This document shows, piece after piece, positions 46,882 to 59,753 of a stretch of 64,000 nt of DNA. Under the pieces are notes generated by a model. It was given only the letters and a program-made list of their open reading frames with translations. It was not told the origin of the DNA and searched no databases. How positions within the stretch are numbered: position 1 is the stretch's first letter; each line of letters opens with the position of its first letter. A program made the position numbers and the translations under genes. The stretch is from Rosa chinensis (taxonomy: Eukaryota > Streptophyta > Magnoliopsida > Rosales > Rosaceae). The stretch covers positions 24,281,001 through 24,345,000 of the forward strand of contig NC_037094.1 of assembly GCF_002994745.2 (NCBI RefSeq). The letters are read 5' to 3'.

Positions 46882-48731
46882 AACTTGAATGTACTGACTA
46901 TTTTCAGCTAAATTCTACAGCCAACAGAAAGGGTTATAAATAAAAGTAAGTAAACTGAAGTGGATGAGGTATGAAAGCATGACACCAAAAACTCTCTTCG
47001 GCATTTCATCAAACGCCTTCACAATGACCCAAAAAAGTTCGGTTGAGTAAAACTCATTTTGGGTCTGAGAAGATTTAATTGAACTTATATTCTCAGACCC
47101 AAATAAGGGTTTGAGATTCTCTCAATTGGCAAGTTCTTGGGTTTTGCTCCGAGCTGCAGTCAAAATCAAAGGTATGCTTCTTACCTCTGTTTATACAAAA
47201 TCACATTCAGAGAGGTGCTCGATTACTGGATTTGTGGGACTATGAACAAGCTATAGGTAGGAAAATTTGATTCATTGGATCTTTTAGGAATCAAACATTA
47301 GCTGTTTGCATAAAATGCTTCAAGAAATTCTTTTGGCAAATATCTCATGCATTCTACTTCTTTGAATACGTGGAGCTTTATTTGCATGCTTAATCTGTTT
47401 CTGAGTGTCGAAAGTTGATCTGAGATGATTGATGGATAAATATCTTGACTTAAGTTATATTACAATGACTGGATTTTGCTGTTTGGAAATTCCTTGGTTG
47501 TTCACCCAAAAATGAAAACTAGCTGATTTCCAGTGTTTTGTAGTTAAGGAACAATCAGGTCAATTTATGTTCACATAGATATATGTGCTGATCTTCTTAC
47601 CATTCTGAAAGAGATGGGATGATATGACAACCATGAGTTTTACTGATAACTAAAGCCTCGGGAAGAAATTTTTATAATTGATTTGATTCACAAACTTGTT
47701 GAGATTGCTTCTTTGTAATTCTGTAATCTTATTACCATTCTGGAATAGAAAGGATCATATTGTACTTGGGCATTTGGTGGTTTTTTGCAGTGTATTGGTA
47801 CACAGCGGCAGGGTGCATGGTGGACATTACTAGGCCTTTATCAGGCCGATGCTTTCCGATCATTGGTACACATCTGGTTCTCAATTTTCTGTCATGCATC
47901 TGCTGAATTGTGTTGACAATTTTTGCATTTGTGGATGACTTAAATTTGATTGTCATGATTTTACTACATCAATCCTAGTTGTGGTTTTACATTAATTCAG
48001 AAAGTTTCAGAAGCATGTAGGACACAAAGTGGGTAACTTAGGTTGCTAATCATTGCTGAGCATTATTCTCTTACCATGCCATTAAGATTTGTGTTTCTCA
48101 TGAACAAATTTGATGATGAGAGGGTAACCAAAGAAGATATAAAGAGGGCACTAGAAGAGCAGTGTGGTGGTGAGGAAGATGTATTTCTTATTCTCCATGC
48201 ACTATTGCTTCTGTTTTTCCTGCTTAAATGTATTCAGTAAAATGTTAACCCTGAAGTCCTAGTCCTTTCTCATAATTTTCTCATGCTTCGACAGCTACCC
48301 TAGACAAACCCTGGGTTTAACACTCCTTTCAAATTTACAAAATATTCACACGCTCACATGCTGGTGTACGTAAGTGAAACTGACAAGGACAAAATACTCT
48401 GTATGTATGTCTATGTATAATCTGGTGTACATGGGTTTAATAACACTCCTTTCAAATGAACTGAATGTATCCATAATCTGGTGTACATACAAGTGCTTGC
48501 TGCAAATGTTCATTGGCATTATAGACTTTAAGGGGTGTATTTATAGGGGAGGGAGGGAGGGAAAATAACTACTTTTGTTGTGCTGGTACATTCTATATCC
48601 TGAATAATGTTCATTCTAGCATTGCTGGTTGGGTGGAATGTGAAGTGAACAGAGTCAGACCCAAAACTTATAATGCTATAGTTTCCATTCATTCATTTGA
48701 CTTCTAGTTGAGAACATCCTTGCTTTTGCAG
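46882..48731. other. Duplicated low-coding region (Y)
   Basis: Counterpart of 12145-14044. The frame 48043-48240 (FDDERVTKEDIKRALEEQ, GGEED) is the Y version of that at 13357. No family assignment is possible. Confidence 0.4.
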
Positions 48732-49331
48732 TATGGAAATGTTGTGCAAGCTCTAAGAAGAGGCGACCTCCGACTTCTTCGGCATGCTTTTCAAGAGCAT
48801 GAAGACAGGTATGAATTGCTTTCATTGTGAAAAGCTGGAGATTGTACTGCATTTTCTATGAGATGCTAATTTATTTCAAATATATCAGGTTCTTTAGGTT
48901 TGCTGTATATCTTGTCCTAGAGAAGCTAGAACTTCAGGTCTATCAGAGATTGTTGAAAAAGATGTAAGTTCCCAAGCAACTATAAATCCGCCCTCTGACA
49001 GTATAATTTCTCTGAAGATTCAATTCATGATGATGCTTTCTTCATTGTGCAGTTATATTATCCAAAAGCAGAAGGACCCAAGCAAAGCTCACCAGCTGAA
49101 GTTGGAAGTAATTGTCAAGCATTGAAATGGTCATTGATGTGGATGAGGTACTTGCTCTGCTGTCCCTTTCAATCTTGTTTTATTTCCAGTTTCTGTTGTT
49201 GATAGGCTATTTAATCAAATATCTGGTCAAATTTGTAGGTGGAGGGCATAATGGCGATGCTAATACACAAAAGTCTGGTAAAGGGATACTTTGCACACAA
49301 GAGTAGAGTTGTGGTTTTAAGCAAGCACTGA
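48732..49331 (+). pseudogene. EER5/Thp1-like C-terminal fragment, Y copy
   Basis: It has the same four exons as at 14045-14646: 48732-48808, about 48889-48964, about 49054-49148 and 49239-49331. The exon 2/3 junction is in frame here (LLKK, then IYIIQK), as in Arabidopsis EER5. Exon 3 has lost one A (gtcaagcattg against gtcaaagcattg in X) and hits a stop. The last exon reads VEGIMAMLIHKSLVKGYFAH and ends in a normal stop. Each copy thus has its own single-base lesion besides a shared one at the end of exon 3. Confidence 0.8.
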
Positions 49332-49474
49332 TATCCAACTCTTATGCAAGTCCATAACAATAAATTATACTCTGCTAGTATTATTAACTTGAAAGACTCT
49401 AAATATAGTTGAATAAACATAACAGAATTAGAAAAGAACTAGAACAGTATTAGCTTTACCAATCATCCATGGGG

Positions 49475-49755
49475 TTTGCTGTTCCTTTTTGCCATGTTCA
49501 CCGTCATTGTGATATAAATTCTATCTTTGTACCATCCGATAATTTTAGGTTGCCATACTAACATAATAAAATTCTAGGTTTCTGATACCATTAGTTTTCT
49601 TACTTTCTTTGTCTCTGGAGAATTGGAGATACCAGGATCTTGAGACTTGAGTAGTCCCATCTTTGGGGATTTCAGTGTTAGCAGTGGTCCGGAAAGTTCA
49701 AATTTCTATTTATGCAGAGGAAATAAAACTATGAAGTTAGAATTCTTCCTGACAA
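49475..49755 (-). pseudogene. RLP C-terminal remnant (Y)
   Basis: Counterpart of 14790-15065. Minus-strand similarity to the GLCGPP cap and membrane segment of the RLP at 31-34 kb. Interrupted throughout. Confidence 0.55.
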
Positions 49756-50035
49756 TTATTTTATGATTAGTCCAACGCTTCTGCCTGTCATGATGATGAA
49801 ATAATAAATTTATCTCAGATTTTCCATGCAATGTTATCTTTATTTTTCTGAAAGGCTAGTGTTATATTTCTGCTCTGACCTACTGTATTGTACAGAAATA
49901 TGCAAACCTAGTGGCTAATAAGTGGTTGATGATTTGGCCTTTTGACATTTACTTTGGTTGCTTTATCAGAAGTTGTCAACTAATTTGCTAAAACACTCAA
50001 AACGGTATTAGTTGTTAAATTAAGCTACGTTAATA

Positions 50036-50545
50036 TTGCATGAAGCCCTTTTTCTTCTTCATGGAAAAGATGGTAATTTTGAAGGGACATTGAACTTTCC
50101 TACAAGAACTACTTCTGTTCATCAGCAAAACAAGAAGCATTCTAAAGTCTTGAAATTAGGAGGTTTGAGATCAACAGGGATGAACTGGTGGCTGTTAAAA
50201 CTCAATTCAAGAAAGAGATAAGTGAAGTAAAGAAACCAGTTTGATATAGATCTTTAGTTTTTGTGCATTTCTATGAGCTGCAAAATATTTATACATCTCT
50301 AAACTCCACCTGCCTGCACCCTCTTTTTTTTTTTTTTTTTTTTTTTCTGTCACATATGTAGACATGATATTGTTTGTTTCCAACATTAAGTATATCAGAA
50401 AGGGTTAGTATGAGTCTTCCATTTCCTGCAGGGTAGCTATATTGAAACAATAAGCAAAGAAATAGAAATTAGAGCTGATATATTGGAAGTTGTAGATGCT
50501 TTCACTAAGAAGCATGAACGCATATTACTTGACACACTGGACTAG
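50036..50545 (+). pseudogene. Two exons of an unrecognised gene (Y)
   Basis: The first piece (about 50036-50240) has the same reading as 15351-15560, but several single-base deletions break it (for example after KVLKLGG). The second exon (50432-50545) is fully open: GSYIETISKEIEIRADILEV, then VDAFTKKHERILLDTLD and stop. Its preservation suggests that this C-terminal exon came from a real gene. I cannot name the family. Confidence 0.4.
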
Positions 50546-51798
50546 GTTGACAACTATTCTCAAGAGTCGTCTGAACATCCCTAAACTAGATGACAACTTG
50601 GTTTGATGAACATCAACTGACCATTCAGTAATGAAGAAATATACGGGGAATAGTTTAACCATCTTAAGCCTCAGCATCTGATGCCAAGTATGCCTTGCTT
50701 ATAATTAATTACTTCTTTTATCCCTCACTCTTTCCCTTGCTTTTTTCCCACTATATAATAGTAATTAACTATATACTCGGATACTCAGTTTGTACATAAA
50801 GATGCACTTAAAACAAATTTTCTATACAAGAACAGTTTCCTTTTCTTCCTGGACATTCTTCTCTTTGATAAAACGGACAAAAAGGCCGGTGCCAGTGGAG
50901 TTGCACTCTGACAGTCTTTCATAGTTTCATTCCATTGAGGAACTTTAACTGTTTGGTTAATTTTTCCATTTTTCTGTCTGTTTATTCCCCTTGGTTTTTC
51001 TCCATTACTGCTTGGCTGATTGGTTTTCTTAGTCTTGGATGTTGAATGATTGTGATGGTAGCATTGAATGGTCTTATAATCTGATCCGAAAGAGTTGTTA
51101 TTATTAGATAGTGAATTATATTACCTTGTTTTGGGGTTGAATTATTCCTAAAGAATAGTTATATATATATATATATATATATCTATATATATCTTCATGT
51201 TTTGACTATACTTCTAGTAGTGGCCCTGTTCTGCATTTGTTAATAAACATATGGTTTTTAAATGATTAGTACATGTGTTCTTTTTAGTAGATTTATTGGG
51301 TCTGGGATTTTATATACATGTGGAGAGAATATCATCATTTGTAGTGTTAGCAGAACCAAAAGGAAAGTGAATAGAATTAGGCAAATGGATTTCATGTAGT
51401 GTTCCAAAAGCATTCCTAAAGTTAATGGTAAATAGACTTGTTTCTCTCAGCTGGAAAACATATCATGCAGCGTTCTTTTGTCTGATAATGCTCTTACCTG
51501 TTACTAAGAAAGAGATTTTTTCTCTCAAGAACTTGAATTGGAACAGATCGTCAAATTTTGTGGATGGATAAAAGTATTGATTAAGCCCTTGAGATGATAT
51601 TGGGCTGTGTAAAGGATACATCTCATTACTCTTTAAACAGTTGAGAATGACTCGCACATTCAACTGAACTCTAAGTTCAAAGTTATCCTTTTTTAAACGC
51701 CCATTTTGGAGACATTGTGACATTTTGTGCCTCTCTGTCATTTTATCTATTTAGTTGTCAAGCTTATGGTTCGTTGCTGTTTTCAACTTTTCATTTAG

Positions 51799-53636
51799 GG
51801 TCATAAAGAATGGCTTGCAGAGGTTCAATTTCTTGGTGTGGTAAGTCACCCAAATCTAGCAAAGCTTCTAGGATATTGCTCTATAGATGGAGAAAGAGGA
51901 TCCAACGGCTATTGGTATGTGAATATATGCCTAATAGGAGCTTAGAAGATCATCTTTTCACAGGGTTTTGAACCCTCTTCCTTGGATCACGAGGTTACCA
52001 ATAATGCTTGGTGCTGCTCAAGCTCGGATTGGCTTATCTACACGAGGGACTGGAAGTCCAGGTGAATATAGTTTTCATTTATTTGACCTATGTGTGACCT
52101 TGCATTTCCTTTGAGTTTGTTTGGAATGTAGAACTACCATATCATGTGAACATGTGACTCATCCATGTGAATTTGACCAATGGAATACCAATCAATATAA
52201 TGACCTGCTTAAGCTAGTGAAGTATTAGAAGTAGGACTAGGAATGTAGCAACTACTTATTACGTCATACATCTTTTACTTGTTTGCTGCATTTATAGTGG
52301 CATCTCTGGTTTTGGAACTTAAATTGTATCTGCTAATAATATTATTGCCTTCAGTTACATACATTGTTGACACTGTCACTTCAGTAACTGTCCATTATCT
52401 TGATGTATTCTGTTCTCTAAAGCTTTAGCTGTTGGGACCTGTGGTTGTGTCACATAGTATAAGAGTTCTTGAGTTCAAACCTTCAATGACAATGCACTCT
52501 TCTTTGCTGTCTAGTACAAATCGAAATTGGACATAAACTTGGGAGTAATATAAAGAAGCATGAACTAAATTGTCATTATGTAATTTCTGCGCGTTAATTG
52601 GTACCCACTGTTTACTTCAAAACACTAGTCCCCTGATCTTGTTCTTCCATTGCTGTAGCTGAAAGTCAATTAAGGGGAAAAATTTAAATTCTCGCTACTT
52701 AAAAATGCTCTCTGTGCTTTAATGTTAATGTTATAATACTACATCATAGATTTGGTTCAGCTCTGCTTGTGAGCCTGAAACAAAAGCTGTCTTCTATTTT
52801 TGCTTCTGCCCATCAATATCCAAATGCTAAGCGTGTATTTAAGGATGGTAGATAATGGCTTACCTCGCATGGTAGCTCTTATTTGTTTGAAGACAAGAAT
52901 TTTTATGTACTTGTTGAACCTTTTTGTTGCATTGTTTGAATAGGTGATATATCGAGATTTCAAATCCTCCAACGTGCTCTTGGATGAGGACTTAAGCCGA
53001 AGTACTCAGACTTGGCTTGCTAGATAAGGGCCAAAGGGTGACCGTACTCATGTATCGACAGCAGTAAGTAGATAATAGATGACTTATTTTATTACTACCC
53101 CAAGTTCTTTTAGAAATCAATGTCAACTTCATTTGGAGGTTGGCAGAATCTTGTTTAAATTGCAATATTGAGAGGACAATTGGTATTAGTTATTATTCGC
53201 CTTTCTGATTCTTTGCTTCTATTTAACATTTCCCTGGTTCATATTGTATTTGCTTTTGTTATCGGGTGGTAGGGACTCATGGATATGCTGCCCAGAGTAT
53301 GTTGAAACAGGCCACTTTCCATCCATAGTGACTTATGGAGTTTTGGTGTGGTGCTATATGAGATCCTCACTGGAGGCGTGTCTTAGAAAGACACGGCCAA
53401 CAGCGGAGCAGAAGCTTCTTTATTGGGTTAGACAGTACCCTGCAGACAGTAAGAAGTTCAGCATGATAATAGATCTGCTCCTGAGAGACCAGTATTCTAT
53501 TAATGCAGCTCGGAAAATCGCCAAGCTGGCAGATAGCTGCCTGAACAAGAATGCAAAAGACCGGCCAACAATGAATCGGGTAGTAGAGATATTGAAGCAG
53601 CTATACAAGATTCACAAAAGGGTACCAACTCTGTAA
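51799..53636 (+). pseudogene. RLCK-VII (PBL-like) kinase pseudogene P2 (Y)
   Basis: Exon 2 is 51799-52061 ([20 protein letters not shown]), exon 3 about 52945-53063 ([16 protein letters not shown]), and exon 4 about 53263-53636. Exon 4 retains [49 protein letters not shown] and the full subdomain XI end KDRPTMNRVVEILKQLYKIH. Relative to X it keeps the centre of exon 4. Single-base deletions shift exon 2 twice and exon 3 at least twice; the 4-base insertion before LAYLHEG is shared with X. Many of the one-base deletions sit in homopolymers in a stretch where non-coding DNA has them too, so some may be sequence errors. Confidence 0.8.
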
Positions 53637-55492
53637 ATAACAATTATTGATCTGCATAAATGAGTTCTTGATTTTATTATAAATATAACAAAAGTTTTGA
53701 AAAAGGAGAATGGTTGTTCATCCTCTGATGTGTTGATCAAATGCAAAACATACAAAGAAGATAAGTTCATAAACAGGTTTCATATAGGGTCAAGTGCAAT
53801 TGGCTCTTGCTGTATTGTATTACTTCAAAGTCTGTGATAGCACTGCCAGATTCTTGGCTCTTTTATGCGTGAGTGATATATGGACTTCTGTAGATATGCT
53901 TCTATACTTGCTTGTTTGATTGTTTAATTAAAATTATTAAATATGTTTGGAGATTTAATTGTTTCCAATTATTGATTGAATACGTATTGTATACGGAAGA
54001 TTTAAGTAAGAAACTAGGAATCTAGGATGGGACAAACTTGGCCGAAGATGTATATTCTTTTGAGTCCTTGACATGAAGATGTATATTCTCGTGTTTCTTA
54101 ATCAATCCCAAAGCTCAATTAGGGGTGAAACGCAGTAAAGATGCACAAATTATTTTCATTGAAAAAGTTTCTGTTTGAATTTTGTGTTCATTTTCTGTGG
54201 CAGAACTTTTATTCTGATGGCAGAAACAGATTTGAAGTTCAATAGTAAAAATGCACACCAACTATTTGAGATTTTGCTTGTGCAAGCAAGCCCTGTTTAG
54301 TCTCTGCTTAGTTTTCTACAGTTACCCGTCCGAGCTTGCAGGGTCAATGATGAATCTATTTTATTGATTTTGTACATTTGCTTTAGTATTTGTAACTTTT
54401 CAGCATTCAAGTCCACAAAGCAGACAATGTAGCTATTTATAGCCAGATTATAGAGATCTTTCTTTCGCTTTATTCATTACTAAACGCACAGGCTATATTT
54501 ACATTATGAGTGGTAAATGTTGGTTGGGCTTCTGTGCTTGCTCGTTACCACTGCAATTGGTTGTTCAAGAGTTGGGAGCTCCAGCATAAGATCGGATTCA
54601 TATCAAAACGGCCGAGTACAAGGCAAGAGCACTATAGGGGATACGTCAGTACAATCTTGTTCACCTACTCAGTTATTTTCATGATCAGTTGTACTCAACT
54701 GCCGTTAGATCTAAATCCAATGGTGGAGGATACTGATGGAAAGTAAATAAATTTCAATCACCTTATTGTTATCCAGTGATTTAGATTTTTTTTCTTTTTT
54801 TCCTACTAGTCCCATTTTGCAATATCCAGACATGTTTTCTTTTGATTTGTACATACTTCCATACAAACGTCCAACTTATTTTGGTTAGAGTCAAGGTCAA
54901 GCAAGTCGATCGGAATTAATCCACATCAAAGTCTTGATCAAACTTTCGTGTTATTTTCATTCAGCTTTGGGATCCATTGAAAAACTGAATCCATCTAATT
55001 GGAAAAAAAAATAAAAATAAAAACATTAGAAACACTAAGAATACTTAATCAAAAATGGTCTCATTAAACCATATGTATAAGGGTATAATCCGAGAGAGAC
55101 GATACTCTTTATGAAAGAAAAAGAGTACTACACACTCTTAAAAACACAAAAAAAATTACAATATACTGCACTGCAAATTAATTGTTCCAACAATACAGTC
55201 CATATATATACAAGTCCATTTGGGATTTTGGGTCATCTTGTAACTTTTATATAGGTTTGATTGTGACACGACCATCTTTGTCTATGAAGAACTTGTGAAT
55301 ATGGACAAGATCAGCCATAACTACTTGTATATCTTAGTCAAGTCGAACAATTTCCAAAGACTTACCCAAAAGCAAGTCAATTGCAATTTTAACACACACG
55401 TATAGTCTCCAAAATCTGGTGTCACAAAACGAGCTGAATCAATTTTCTTGCAATAGTTTAACAATTAATTATCGAGCTATTTAAGTTGAGCT
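53637..55492. other. Duplicated non-coding region with the conserved 78-aa frame (Y)
   Basis: Counterpart of 18927-20800. Frame 54510-54746 equals the one at 19843-20079 except for I-to-M in NPMVEDTDGK. No family recognised. Confidence 0.35.
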
Positions 55493-55819
55493 GAATTCAC
55501 TTTCACAAACTGAAAATGATTTGACTGAGATTGGGGCTGTTTTGGAGGGAGTTCGTCTACTGCTGCAGGAGTTTGAGTTAGTGAATTGGAAGCATGTTCG
55601 TAAAAAAGCCAATCAAGTAGCCCATGAATTGGCTAGATCAGCTTTGAAGAGTGTCCAGTCCATGTTTTGATGGGAGCGTGGTCCTCCTTGGCTTAGTGAG
55701 TTAGTTGAGGCAACAAATGATGTTAGGGGCTGATCTCAGTTTCTGAGATTGTATTAGCTTTCCCTGTATTACTTGTTTGAGTTTAATAGAGAACTTTCCT
55801 TGAATCAAAAAAAAAAAAA
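55493..55819 (+). mobile_element. 5'-truncated LINE with RNase H end and poly(A) (Y only)
   Basis: The first part reads as the end of a LINE RNase H domain (VLEGVRLLLQEFELVNWKHV, then RKKANQVAHELARSALKS). It is followed by a 3' UTR and 13 A's (55807-55819). It joins Y sequence equivalent to about 20800 with sequence equivalent to about 21101, so about 300 bp found in X are missing here. Confidence 0.82.
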
Positions 55820-55823
55820 CTAT

Positions 55824-55985
55824 CTATGGTTAGTCGGCAGTACCTTCTAACTATCTATGGTTAGTCGGCAGTACCCTTTAACCATCACCTCCTCGTCCAG
55901 TCGGCAGTACCCTCTGATGCGTCCTTGGTCGGCAGTACCCTCCAGGTGGCATGAGATGACTAGTTGGCAGTTCCTCTAGTCATCG
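55824..55985. repeat. Degenerate GTCGGCAGTACCCTC array (Y)
   Basis: About five of the units seen in X at 20992-21265 remain, in the same order as the last units of X. The first units were lost with the LINE insertion. Confidence 0.75.
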
Positions 55986-56310
55986 CCTATTTTTGAGATA
56001 TGAGTATTTATAATGAGATTTATGGGACTATGAGATTTCTGAAAGGTGTTCGAAAATGGTGACCAAATTGCATCCACTATTGAACTACGAAATTAGACCT
56101 TGATTTAAATTTCTCTTAATTTTCTTGGATAAAATTGAAATTAATAAGCCTCGATTTAATAGGAGCCATTGATATTTTTTTTCCCTCAAATATGAGCCGT
56201 CAGATTCAAAATATATCTATTGCTGTTTAAAAAAAAAACCGACATTAGAACCGTCCATATAAAATGGATGGATCATAGCCGTCCAAAACATAACCATTGT
56301 AAACTCACTC

Positions 56311-56533
56311 TGGTCAGCTGGGGACATGTATGTCAGGAGAGGCCCACCATAGCAGTCCAAATTCATGGATGTCTTCTCTCTCTAGCGCATTATGGCGCGT
56401 GCACGTCGTCCTCTTCATCCAGCCCAGCGCGTCCTTTTCAACCTCTCCATCGGGGTGTTTCGTTTGGAGTTGGCCTGACCCAGCCCACATGTGTGGCCCC
56501 AATCACTATAGCCAAGTCTTGGTTTTGAAAAAG

Positions 56534-56578
<45 letters not shown>

Positions 56579-56716
56579 ACTTGGTTTGAGTCCAAATTAT
56601 ATAATTCCAAGACCAAGTCCCCCTAAAACCCATTGTTGGAGAACCCAAAACATGTTTGAGTCTCAAGTCTGGTATGGCACCCTTATTGTTGGAGTTGCCC
56701 ATAGTAGAAAATTTAG
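56311..56716. other. Segment present only in Y, with (TA)n microsatellite
   Basis: X has no equivalent. It contains less AT-rich sequence (56330-56520), a TA run (about 56541-56577), and 'ttattgttggagttgccc' at its end, a phrase common at MITE termini. It is either an insertion in Y or a deletion in X. Confidence 0.45.
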
Positions 56717-57515
56717 TCATGGATCCGGCTTCTCTAAAGTGCATAGTCAGTGAAGTTCGTAAAATTCGTAAAATCTCAATCTTCCAAATAATTCAACGAT
56801 TAGATTTAGAACCACATCACTTAATTAATACTAGTTTATTGGTGTTTTTCTTTTTATACGAGTTACACTGCCGTTAACTCCAAAAAAAAAAAAAAATTTC
56901 CGTTCAGAACCTCGTACAGCCGTTCACGATAATACTAGTTACCAGATATAGGATCCTCTCCTTGCAACAAATTAAAAGAAGAAAAGGAATGCTAACTTTT
57001 TCTTCCGTTTTGCTTTCATTTAGTCTCCGTCAGTTGATCTCTCACAAACATACTAAAGGGCTTAAGGCTATCAGATTTGTATATATTTCCAATAAATTGT
57101 TTCAGGTAATTATTACAGGGCCTTTAAAATTCAAATATACCTGCAAGGTTTTTCGTTTATAAAATTGGTCATGGGTGCTTCCCATGTTTTGGAAGTTGTT
57201 TCTTGTCATCTATGTTATGGTTGAGGTGAAGAATTGCTTGTTCAGGGGCGTTTCATCAGGTCCTGATTGCCCTATAGCATTTTCAGTTGGTTTTGTATGC
57301 GTATGCTCAGATCCTAGTCTTTTTATAACTTTGAAGAAGAGAGGATTTCTTTTTTTGATGTAGTTAACGGCAAACAAGTCTCAGTTTGAGCAAAAAGCCT
57401 CAACATAGATATTAGGTGATGTGGTTCTAAATCTAACCGTTAAATGAAATGGAAGATGGAGATTTCACGAACTTCAGGAACTTCACGGTCTTTGAACTTT
57501 AGAGTAGTCGGATCA
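56717..57515. repeat. Large inverted repeat with ~100-bp arms (foldback/MITE-like)
   Basis: The left arm (56717-56820, tcatggatccggcttctcta...) is the near inverse of the right arm (57418-57515, ...tttagagtagtcggatcata). Between them lie about 600 bp without a gene. In copy X only the right arm (23171-23268) and about 26 bp of the left arm (21755-21783) remain. The right arm ends exactly at the 9-bp target duplication of the outer Mutator-like element. Confidence 0.7.
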
Positions 57516-57778
57516 TATATTAATGGGAAAGGATCCTCTCCTAAGCAATGAAGTTGCCTAACCTACCTAAGCTTTTATCTATATGTTGACATGTGGATAT
57601 AATGAATCCAACGGTCTACAACTTCTCTCTTTATTAGTCTCTTCCTTCACTCCTCTCTCCCTCTCCTCTCTGTTCTTCTTTACGAGTCTGTCTACAGTGG
57701 AGACTAAACAAGTAGAGGAGAGTAGCCTGAGGCAAGCTCCAACAGATTGGAATATGATTTCGACACCATTTTCTCTTT

Positions 57779-58003
57779 GAGAAAAATTCAGTCACCGTCC
57801 CCAAACTATGCTGCCAAGGCCAATTTGATACCCGAACTCTCAAAAGTATCAATGTGATACCCAAAGACCTATTTTGACATCAACGTGATACTTCCATCCA
57901 AAATCTCTGACTGTGCCGTCAACTATGTGGCAAGGGTAAAATTGTCTTTCTTTACTAATTAATTATAAAAAAAAGGAAAAAAAAAACAAAGCAAAACAGA
58001 TCG

Positions 58004-58058
<55 letters not shown>

Positions 58059-59753
58059 ATTCCCAATCTGATCCTCTCTCCTTTCTATCACTGGGAATGG
58101 ATTTTTGGATTTATGAAGAACAGCGGAAATGGAGAAATTTTTTTTGATCAAAAGTGTTTGTGGCTTATGAAGAACAATCAGAGTAGCGAGAATCGCTGCC
58201 GATGTCGGTGACAAGGAGGAGACTCTAGTCCAGAGAGCTCAGGTGGAGGTGGACGAACTACTGGTCAGAGCCGGTGGAGGAGAGAGTAGCGGTGATGATC
58301 CAGGTATTGAATTAGAATCTGGGAAAGAAACAGCATCTCTTAAAAGCAAAACACGCAAATCCTTCTTGGTTCCAAAATCAAACTCCCAACTGCTCAAATC
58401 CACCCATCACAGAAATCAAGCTCCATTCTAGAAACCTTAGCAGCATAGTCTCATAGAAGTACCACAAAAACCTCGATCTGTCAAATAATTCTCTCAAAGG
58501 CTCTGTCCCAGGTTGGTTCTTGTCTCATCCAACCTTAGTCGAAGTCAATCTCTCAAAAAAAAAGTTCGGCAGCAGCTTCGGGTTTGATAACGGTTCGGTT
58601 TCCTCAGTCCAGAAGCTATCTCTCCAGCAACAGGTTCACCAACTCTATTCTGCTTTCTGGTTTCCCACACCTCAAAATCCTCAACCTTTCTCACAACAAT
58701 TTGGGTGCTCTCCCTTCTGATCTTGCCAACCTCACTAATGTCCAACACCTAGACATTTCGAGCTGCAAAATCTCCGGCAGCTTGAAGCCAATCTCTATTC
58801 TTTGCGCATTGACCTACTTAGATGTCTCAAACAACTCCATGAACGGTTCTTTCCCTTCGGATTTTCCCCCAATTAGTCCCCTCAAAACATTTCGTTCAAT
58901 AATTTCAGAGGTATAGTCGGCTTAGAAGAGTACCAAAAATTTGGGAAAACAGCTTTCTACAAGACTCAACCTTTACATAAGAATAACAACTACCCAAACC
59001 AAAATAAACCCATAAGTGAGTCCAACGATCAAATCTGAGTGACCCATTACATTTTGCCTCTTCCAACCGTTTGTTGCCTGTGGTTTTTGTTGTTTCAATG
59101 TACAGTAACTATGTTGTTGTGTTGTCCAATTGGATTTATATAGTTAACAGTTGAACCCAAGAACCCATCCCTTCTTATTGATTCTCGAAACGAGCTGCTG
59201 TAATTTCCTTATGGATTTGAAGATCGAATTGCAGTGGATTTGGTTGAGGTGGAGATGTAGAGGTGTTCATCAATCGCAAAATTGGATGAGAAAGAAGGAA
59301 GAAGAGATAGAAATTGGAGAGGATCTTGGCAGCGTTGGTGATGGTTTGGGCGAAGGAGAAGGAGAGGAGAGAGAAGAAGAAGGAGACTGAGGTTGAAGAA
59401 GAAACATAAGCCATTTTCTTTGATTTCTTGAGCGGAGGAAAAGGAGTGAAGCTTGCGGCGGTTTGGCTAGAACAAAATCCCAAAAGAAGAAGAACAAGAA
59501 GAACAAGAAGAAAAAGAAATGAAAAGAAGAAGAAAAAAATTAACAAAAAATTGGATAAATTGGTCATTTCATTTTTTTGAGGGACCTACATGCTTGCCAC
59601 ATCATCAAGTTGACAGCACCGTCAGAGATTTTAGACGGAAGTATCATGTTGATGTCAAAATAGGTCTTTGGATATCACATTGATACTTTTAAGAGTTCGG
59701 GTATCAAATTGACCTTAGCAGCATAATTTGGGGACGGTGACTGAATTTTTCTC
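57779..59753. mobile_element. Inner Mutator-like element with LRR fragments (Y)
   Basis: It has the same long terminal inverted repeats and TTTCTCTTT flanks (57770-57778, 59754-59762) as the X copy. The CT microsatellite inside (about 58005-58056) is roughly twice as long as in X (about 23756-23778). Confidence 0.85.
58420..58920 (+). pseudogene. Captured LRR ectodomain fragment (Y)
   Basis: Counterpart of 24140-24690, with [42 protein letters not shown] and [20 protein letters not shown] deletion near 58880 removes the LNISFNNF segment seen in X and shifts the frame. Other frame breaks are shared with X, so the fragment was already non-coding before the duplication. Confidence 0.62.
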
